In this document: positions 58,390-64,000 of the stretch, one piece after another | Numbering within the stretch: position 1 is the first letter of the stretch | Layout: each line of letters opens with the position of its first letter | Program-made: the position numbers and the translations under genes | The notes under the pieces: model-generated | The model's input: the letters and a program-made list of their open reading frames with translations, nothing else | Database searches by the model: none | What the model was told of the DNA's origin: nothing | From: Streptomyces hokutonensis | GTDB lineage: Bacteria > Actinomycetota > Actinomycetes > Streptomycetales > Streptomycetaceae | DNA: 64,000 nt | Direction of reading: 5' to 3' | Assembly: GCF_000376565.1 (NCBI RefSeq) | Contig: NZ_BARG01000063.1 | Coordinates: 62,001-126,000, forward strand

Positions 58390-59654
58390 GCAGGAACGTC
58401 CTCTCGGATCACTGCGGGTTCGGTGAGGTGCGCGCCGACATGGGAGGTCAACTCCCAGTCGTTTCGGCCACGTTGCTCACGCCACACTGCGCGGATCGCG
58501 GCTCCGGCCAGGAGGACCTGGTAGAAGGGGCCGCCCACGACGAGCTTCAGATAGTGGACGGCACGGACGCGGAGTCCGTACTGCTTGCCGAAGTCGTGCA
58601 GTCCGACGACCTCGAAGACGAAGGTGACCGCGGCGGTGACCAGCGGCAGGAAGGTGAGGAAGGCGATGCCGACCGGCACGTCCAGGAAGAGCGCGACCGC
58701 CGCGTTGAGCGGGATGATCACCCCGGAGAAGGCCTGCAGGAACGGCGTCATCAGCGTGTAGCGGGCGAGCAACCGCTGCCCGAATCCCGGGAGTTGCTTC
58801 CAGTCCTTCTTCCGGTAGACCTGAAGGAAGCCCTGGTTCCAGCGGGTTCGCTGCTTCAGCAACGACATCAGCGAGCCCGGAGTCTCCTCCCGGGTCACCA
58901 TGTCGGAGTCGTAGGCGACGACGACCTTCTTGCCGACACTGGACAGCCGGACGCCCAAGTCGCAGTCCTCGGCAAGGCAGTTGGGGTCCCAGCCGTCGGC
59001 TTCCCGCAGGGTGTCGGTCCGTACGAAGACGGTGTTGCCGCCCAGCGGGATGAACCCCTTCTGCGCGTGCAGATGCAGCCGGGAGCGGAACCAGAAGAAG
59101 TACTCCAGGCAGTTGCGCAGGCTGTACCAGCTGGAGTGGAAGTTGATGAGCTGGACGCCCCCTTGGACGACGTCCGCTCCCGTCGTCCGGAACGCGTGGT
59201 CGACATGGGCGAGCAGCTCCGGATGGACCTGGTCCTCGGCGTCGAAGACCCCGACGACATCGCCGCGGCAGTGCGGCAGCGCCGTGTTCATGGCCTTCGG
59301 CTTGTTCTTCTTCTCGTGCGTGTCGACGACGACGCGGACGCGAGGGTCGCGCGCGGCAGCGCTGTCGGCCACCGCCGCGGTCTCGGGGTCGTCGTGCCCC
59401 ACGATCACGATGATCTCGAAGTCGGTGTGCGTGGACTCCAGCAGGCGCTGGATGGTGTGGTCCAGCACGGCCTGTTCGTGCCGGGCCGGCAGCAGCAACG
59501 AGAACGAGACGTGCTCGTCCCCGTCCGGACTGCTGAAGCGGGTGGAGGCGAGCACTTCGGGCGTACGCCACGCGTGCATCTGCCACCACAGGGTGAAGGC
59601 CGCCATCCAGAACAGGGCAAGCGAAACGGCAGCGACGAATACGGACGTCAGCAC
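58386..59654 (-). CDS. Processive GT2 glycosyltransferase (cellulose/PNAG synthase-like)
   Basis: A 422-residue membrane enzyme with an N-terminal helix, a GT2 domain and about four C-terminal helices. The key residues are GHDDPETA, VVGVFDAEDQVHPE (DxD-like), LAEDCDLGVRL and the QxxRW motif in KQRTRWNQGF, as seen in processive enzymes such as cellulose synthase and PgaC. It should polymerise and extrude a polysaccharide. It is the first gene of a four-gene operon in which every gene overlaps the next by 4 bases. The GTG at 59654 follows GGGGGGA. Confidence 0.92.
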   Translation of the reverse strand: MLTSVFVAAVSLALFWMAAFTLWWQMHAWRTPEVLASTRFSSPDGDEHVSFSLLLPARHEQAVLDHTIQRLLESTHTDFEIIVIVGHDDPETAAVADSAAARDPRVRVVVDTHEKKNKPKAMNTALPHCRGDVVGVFDAEDQVHPELLAHVDHAFRTTGADVVQGGVQLINFHSSWYSLRNCLEYFFWFRSRLHLHAQKGFIPLGGNTVFVRTDTLREADGWDPNCLAEDCDLGVRLSSVGKKVVVAYDSDMVTREETPGSLMSLLKQRTRWNQGFLQVYRKKDWKQLPGFGQRLLARYTLMTPFLQAFSGVIIPLNAAVALFLDVPVGIAFLTFLPLVTAAVTFVFEVVGLHDFGKQYGLRVRAVHYLKLVVGGPFYQVLLAGAAIRAVWREQRGRNDWELTSHVGAHLTEPAVIREDVPA

Positions 59655-59846
59655 AGCAGATCCCCCCAGATCCCAATCCCCCTGGCACGACGGTGAGTTA
59701 CGTCCGTCGCGTCACGGGGCCGAGACTATGGGCGACCTGTGAAGCGGACAGGTGATTTCGGTGAAGAGCATGTTTCTTCACATTGGGTCCCACACATGAC
59801 CATTTCCCGCACTGGTCGCGTTTGGGATGGTTACGACTCTGCCGTT

Positions 59847-61883
59847 TCACCTGCTCAGCGCGGTGCGCAACTGTTCGGGGTCGGTCGTCGGCGCGTCACA
59901 GGTGAAGTTACGGCAGACATACGCGGCCGGTTCACCACCCACCAGCGGCCGGTCCGCGAGCAACGGCAGCTCCTCACTCTCCGCGACCCCGAAGGCGACC
60001 ACCGCACCGGGCGCGGTTCCCAGAAGTGCCGTACGGTGCAAGGCTTTTGCGGCTTCGTCGCCGAGCGAAGGTCCTACGACGGCGACCTCGCGCGGCCCGT
60101 CGAGATACGCCTCGGCGACGGCGAGCCCCCACCCGATGAACCGCGGCACCCGCGGCCCGAGCGCCTTCACGACCCCCAACGCCCGTTCGGCGGCGCTGCG
60201 ATGGGGCTCGGCGCCGGTCTGGGCCGCGTAGCTCAGCAGGGCGCCCGCCGCGGCGGTCCAGCCGGACGGGGTGGCGTTGTCGGTCGGATCCTGCGGCCGG
60301 CGGATGAGCCGCTCGGCGTCGGCGGCGGTGTCGTAGAGCGCCCCCGACTCGTCCACGAACCCGGCGAGCACATGGTCCAGCAGGAACCCGGCGAACTCCA
60401 GCCACACCCCCTCCCCCGTGACCGACGCCAGCGCGAGGAAGCCCTCCGCGACATCGGCGTAGTCCTCCAACACCCCCGCGTTCGTGCCGACTTGACCGTC
60501 CTTGCTGGTGCGGGCCAGCTTGGCGTGCTCGTCCAGATGCAGCCGTACGAGGAGATCGGCGGCGGAGACGGCGGCCTCGACCAGGTCGGGCCGGTCGAAG
60601 TAGGCACCGGTCTCGGCGAGCGCGGCGATCGCGAGCCCGTTCCAGGCGGCGACCACCTTGTCGTCACGGCCGGGGGCGGGCCGCTGCGAACGGGCCGCGA
60701 GGAGACGGCTCTTGACCGACGCGATCCTCTCGGCGTCGAAGACCCCTTCGCTCTGCGGGAGTTGGAGGACGGACTGCCCCTCCTCGAAGGTGCCGTCGTC
60801 CGTCACACCGAAGTACTGAGCGGCGAGCTCCGCATCCGCCTCGCCGAGCACCTCGACGAGCTGCTCGGGCGTCCAGACATAGTAGGCACCCTCGACGTGC
60901 TTGCCGGTCCCGGTCCCGTCGTCGCTGTCGGCGTCGAGCGCGGAGGCGAACCCGCCCTCGTTGGTACGGAGTTCACGCACCATGAAGTCGGCGGTCTCCA
61001 CGGCGACACGACGGGCGAGTTCGGAGCCGGTGCTGCGCCACAGGTGGGCGTAGACACGGCAGAGCAGGGCGTTGTCGTAGAGCATCTTCTCGAAGTGCGG
61101 CACCACCCACTCCCGGTCGACGGAGTACCGCGCGAACCCGCCCCCGAGCTGGTCGTAGATACCGCCGCGCGCCATCCGCTCACAGGTGTCCTGCGCCATC
61201 TCCAGCGCGCCCTCGGAACCGGTGCGGGCGTGATGCCGCAGCAGGAACTCGACGACCATGGACGGCGGGAACTTCGGCGCACCCCCGAATCCCCCGCGCT
61301 GCGGGTCGTACTCACGGGTGAGCCCCAGCAGCGCCTGCGCCAGCTCCTCCTTGCCGGGTGCCTCGGTGCCGCCGTAGTCGATCTCCCGCTGTGACAGATC
61401 CCGCGTGATCTTCCCGGCGACCTCGGCGACCTCGTCCCGCCGGTCGGTCCATGCACTGCGCACCCCTTCGAGCACCTGCCGGAAGGAGGGCATGCCGTGG
61501 CGGGGCGCGGGCGGGAAGTAGGTGCCGAAGTAGAACGGTTCGGCGTCCGGGGTGAGAAACACGGTCATCGGCCAGCCGCCCTGCCCGGTCGCCGCCTGCA
61601 CGGCCTCCATGTAGACGGCGTCGACGTCCGGGCGCTCTTCCCGGTCGACCTTGATGCTGACGAAGTGCTCGTTGAGGTAGTCGGCGGTGGGGTCGTCCTC
61701 GAAGGACTCGTGCGCCATCACGTGACACCAGTGGCAGCTGCTGTATCCGACACTCAGCAGGACCGGTTTGTTCGCCCTCCTGGCCTCGTCGAATGCCGCT
61801 TCCGACCAGGGCCACCAGTCGACGGGGTTGTCGGCGTGCTGAAGCAGGTACGGGGACGTCTCATGGGCCAGTCGGTTCGGCAT
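59847..61883 (-). CDS. DUF255 thioredoxin-like protein (YyaL/SPATA20 family)
   Basis: A 678-residue cytoplasmic protein. The N-terminal thioredoxin-like domain has YSSCHWCHVMAHESFED with a CxxC pair. The rest is an (alpha/alpha)6-barrel like that of cellobiose epimerase/mannose isomerase relatives: GGFGGAPKFPPSM, GGIYDQLGGGFARYSVD, LEFAGFLLDHV. The family is conserved from bacteria to animals and its enzymatic role is unsettled. The ATG at 61883 starts the usual MPNRLAHETSPYLLQHA-type N-terminus. It diverges from the NB-ARC gene. Confidence 0.93.
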   Translation of the reverse strand: MPNRLAHETSPYLLQHADNPVDWWPWSEAAFDEARRANKPVLLSVGYSSCHWCHVMAHESFEDDPTADYLNEHFVSIKVDREERPDVDAVYMEAVQAATGQGGWPMTVFLTPDAEPFYFGTYFPPAPRHGMPSFRQVLEGVRSAWTDRRDEVAEVAGKITRDLSQREIDYGGTEAPGKEELAQALLGLTREYDPQRGGFGGAPKFPPSMVVEFLLRHHARTGSEGALEMAQDTCERMARGGIYDQLGGGFARYSVDREWVVPHFEKMLYDNALLCRVYAHLWRSTGSELARRVAVETADFMVRELRTNEGGFASALDADSDDGTGTGKHVEGAYYVWTPEQLVEVLGEADAELAAQYFGVTDDGTFEEGQSVLQLPQSEGVFDAERIASVKSRLLAARSQRPAPGRDDKVVAAWNGLAIAALAETGAYFDRPDLVEAAVSAADLLVRLHLDEHAKLARTSKDGQVGTNAGVLEDYADVAEGFLALASVTGEGVWLEFAGFLLDHVLAGFVDESGALYDTAADAERLIRRPQDPTDNATPSGWTAAAGALLSYAAQTGAEPHRSAAERALGVVKALGPRVPRFIGWGLAVAEAYLDGPREVAVVGPSLGDEAAKALHRTALLGTAPGAVVAFGVAESEELPLLADRPLVGGEPAAYVCRNFTCDAPTTDPEQLRTALSR

Positions 61884-62029
61884 GGACCCATCGTGCCCGA
61901 CGGGCGACGGAGGTCGTAGGACGGCCTGCCGCTTCCGCGCAGCGAACGGGTGATCGTCGCCCTCTCGCGCTCTCGGCTCCCCCGAAGGACACTCATAGGC
62001 CAGGGAGTTGCCGTCGGAGGGGGCGCGAC

Positions 62030-64000
62030 ATGCGGGACAGCCATCGGAGCGATGCCGAGCGGCTGTTGGCTCGGGCCGTGGAGGAGGAGGTGCGGCGCTC
62101 CGGCGGGCGCGTCGAGGGGCCGGTGCTGCTGGCGCGGTCGCGGGCCGCGCTGGACGCCATGGCGGAGACGGCGGCCGAGGAGTACGCGGCCTATACGGGC
62201 GCGCTCGACGAGGCGGCGGCCGGGCAGCTCACCTTCGGGCAGCGGTACGCCAGGGAGGGTGGTGGAACTCCCTTGCTGGTGGCGGGTGTTGGCGCCGTCG
62301 CGGCGATCGTGGCCGACCTGGCCCTCGGTACCGGCACCGGTGCCGCGCTGGGCGCGGGGGTGACCGTCGGTGTCGTCGGTGCGGCGGCGACCGTCGTGAA
62401 GGTGACCGCCTCGCATCTGCCGGCCGCGCATCACCGCGCCGGTGCGGCGAACCAGCCCGGCGGGCCTGAGCAGTTGAGGTTGCAGTGGCTGACCGCGCTG
62501 GAGGTGCGGGGCATCCGGCCTTTCCTGGACCAGCAGCGGGTGCTCGCCGCCTCCACCGGGCCGACGAAGAAGCCGGGGCCGCAGTTGCGCGGTACGGACA
62601 AGAGCGCGGCGGCCCGCAGACGGAGTGTGCTGGAGCAGTCGTTCGGTCAACTCCCGGACGCGGTGGGCGCGTTCGCCGGACGGCGGGCGGAGCTGGCGCG
62701 GATCCGGCAGCTGGTGCAGGCGGCCCGCGCGAGTACGGAGACCCGGCCGACCGTGGTCGTGCTGCACGGCGCCCCGGGTTCCGGCCGCACCACCCTCGCG
62801 GTGCGTGCCGCGCACGATCTGCGCGACCAGTTCCGCGGCGCGTGCGTGGTGGACCTGCGCGGCGACAGCCCGGGCGAGTCCCCGCTGCCCACCCGCGACG
62901 CCCTGCTGCATCTGCTGAACCGGCTCGGCGCGCCCCGCGAACAGCTCCTGTTCCGTGAGCGGTCCTCCCCCGACCAACAGGTCAAGCGGCTGGGCGAGTT
63001 GTACCACCAGCATCTGACCGGGCTCCCGGTGACGATCGTCCTGGACGACGCCTCCGATCCCGGGCAGGTGGCCACCCTGGTCCCCGAGCGGTCCGACAGC
63101 CTGGTCGTGGTGACCACCCGCAAGCCTCTCGACCTGCCGGCCGAACTGGCCGCCTGGGTCCACCAGTTGCCGGTGGACGCGCTCGACTCGGCGGGCGCGG
63201 AAGAGCTGTTGGGAGCCGCGGCGCAGGACGGTTCGGGGCCCTACGACGCCGAATCCGAGGACCGGATCAGGGAGTTGTGCGGCGGACTGCCGCTGGCGCT
63301 GCGGATCGCGGGCTCCTCCCTCGGCCCACGCTCGCCCCGCCAACTGGCCACGGACCTCGGCGCGTACGGCCCGGTCGAGCCCGTCGAGCGGGCGCTGTGG
63401 CTGCGCTACACCGACCAGTCCGACCCGGCCCGCACCCTGCTGCGCCGGCTGGCCCTCGCCGGCCGTGCCTCGCTCGGTGCCGCGGCGGCCGCCGCCCTGC
63501 TGGCCACGGACGAGACGGAGGCCACCCGCCACCTGGTCGCCCTCTCCCGCGCGGGCCTCATCGACCACGTCCGCGGCACCCGCTACCGCCTCCACGACCT
63601 GGTCCGCGCCTTCGCCCAGGCCCGCCTCCTGGACGAGGAGGAGTCCTCGGAACGTACGGCCGCGCAGGAACGGCTGATCGTGAACTACGCCGAACTCGCC
63701 GACTCCGTACTGCGGTTGGTCGACGGCAACATGTCGACCCGCTCGGACCGCTTCGGCCCGCACGGCTTCACCTCGCTCGACGAGGCGCTGCGCTGGCTGG
63801 ACGACGAGTCCAGCTTCATCACCTCGACGCTGCGGCACGCGGAGGGCGTCGACCAGGGCGCCGTACTCAATCTGCTGGGCGCGCTGTGCGACTACTGCCT
63901 GCTGCGCGGCGACCTCTACCGGCTGGGCGAGATCAGCGAGTTGGCGCAGGCCGTCGACCAGGGGCTACTGGTGCGGTCCGTGCAGTGGCGCACGGGTATC
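62030..64000 (+). CDS. NB-ARC STAND ATPase with N-terminal membrane segments, 5' part
   Basis: The first 657 residues of a gene that runs past the window edge in an open frame. Residues 1-75 are helical; 76-120 hold two hydrophobic segments (LLVAGVGAVAAIVADLAL, ALGAGVTVGVVGAA). The NB-ARC begins about residue 220: P-loop LHGAPGSGRTTLA (245-257), Walker B VTIVLDDASD (334-343), GGLPLALRIAG and the winged-helix end DHVRGTRYRLHDLVRAFA. A helical repeat region follows. Related Streptomyces proteins (AfsR-type) carry a SARP domain; here it is replaced by a membrane-like segment, so this is not a SARP regulator. The ATG follows GGAGGGGG. Confidence 0.88.
   Translation, partial: MRDSHRSDAERLLARAVEEEVRRSGGRVEGPVLLARSRAALDAMAETAAEEYAAYTGALDEAAAGQLTFGQRYAREGGGTPLLVAGVGAVAAIVADLALGTGTGAALGAGVTVGVVGAAATVVKVTASHLPAAHHRAGAANQPGGPEQLRLQWLTALEVRGIRPFLDQQRVLAASTGPTKKPGPQLRGTDKSAAARRRSVLEQSFGQLPDAVGAFAGRRAELARIRQLVQAARASTETRPTVVVLHGAPGSGRTTLAVRAAHDLRDQFRGACVVDLRGDSPGESPLPTRDALLHLLNRLGAPREQLLFRERSSPDQQVKRLGELYHQHLTGLPVTIVLDDASDPGQVATLVPERSDSLVVVTTRKPLDLPAELAAWVHQLPVDALDSAGAEELLGAAAQDGSGPYDAESEDRIRELCGGLPLALRIAGSSLGPRSPRQLATDLGAYGPVEPVERALWLRYTDQSDPARTLLRRLALAGRASLGAAAAAALLATDETEATRHLVALSRAGLIDHVRGTRYRLHDLVRAFAQARLLDEEESSERTAAQERLIVNYAELADSVLRLVDGNMSTRSDRFGPHGFTSLDEALRWLDDESSFITSTLRHAEGVDQGAVLNLLGALCDYCLLRGDLYRLGEISELAQAVDQGLLVRSVQWRTGI

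Noticed and set aside
62030..64000. AfsR-like SARP regulator
   Set aside because: The NB-ARC part is similar, but the N-terminus has no winged-helix/BTAD region; it has helices and hydrophobic segments instead.

Overview
The window is typical Streptomyces chromosome: very G+C-rich, strong G/C preference at third codon positions, frequent GTG starts, 4-nt ATGA/GTGA gene overlaps, and a gene set (GH18 chitinase behind DasR-like boxes, SigE-family ECF sigma factor, Flp/Tad pilus locus, GTP-type PEP carboxykinase, NB-ARC protein) characteristic of the genus. About 60 protein genes were accepted. I recognised no rRNA, tRNA, CRISPR array, insertion sequence or prophage. The first and last genes run off the window.

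Layout. 1-3.05 kb: winged-helix protein (3' part), methyltransferase, luciferase-like oxidoreductase, and a DHFR/RibD-like gene broken by one extra base in a G run. 3.1-19.8 kb: a complete Tad/Flp pilus locus, nearly all on the minus strand: zinc-ribbon protein, CpaB, CpaE/TadZ, two TadE pseudopilins, CpaF ATPase, TadB, TadC, a sensor kinase and response regulator, Flp pilin, TadG-like protein, lipoprotein, OmpA-like protein, then a polymorphic toxin with its immunity gene, and the prepilin peptidase. 20-26.8 kb: chitinase, MT0933-type antitoxin, SUKH protein, ECF sigma factor with a membrane partner, M14 carboxypeptidase. 27.6-34.5 kb: a D-amino-acid/sugar-acid catabolic cluster (GntP permease, RidA, IclR regulator, PfkB kinase, D-serine-deaminase-like enzyme, D-aminoacylase). 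34.5-37.9 kb: secreted trypsin-like protease, AlaT-like aminotransferase and two unknown genes. 38-47.7 kb: a Ter-type stress/signalling region: two solute-binding-like proteins (one fused to a vWA domain), TelA, a TerY/PP2C/kinase triad, an unknown membrane protein and a classical Ser/Thr kinase. 47.9-53.1 kb: pckG, hemolysin-III family protein, DHA2 drug exporter with TetR regulator. 53.1-59.7 kb: a four-gene, fully overlapping glycan operon (processive GT2, GT39, GT2-GtrA fusion, galactose-oxidase-like radical copper oxidase). 59.8-64 kb: DUF255 thioredoxin-like protein and an NB-ARC STAND ATPase (5' part).

The most striking observation is the 722-residue protein at 5673-7841. Its last ~130 residues look like a Tox-REase-5 nuclease and the next gene is an Imm52-type immunity gene. 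Residues 160-195 copy the class III prepilin signal and hydrophobic segment of the Flp pilin encoded 2 kb upstream (DEG|QTAIEY against DEG|QTAVEY). Four predicted membrane helices precede the site and would leave it on the cytoplasmic face, where the prepilin peptidase acts. A short motif, GGGCCCA-N(1-2)-TCGG next to a second GGGCCC, lies upstream of the Flp pilin, the toxin, and the DUF192/prepilin-peptidase divergent pair. Together these suggest a contact or secreted toxin that uses the Tad machine as its exporter. This is inference; the individual motifs are visible in the sequence.
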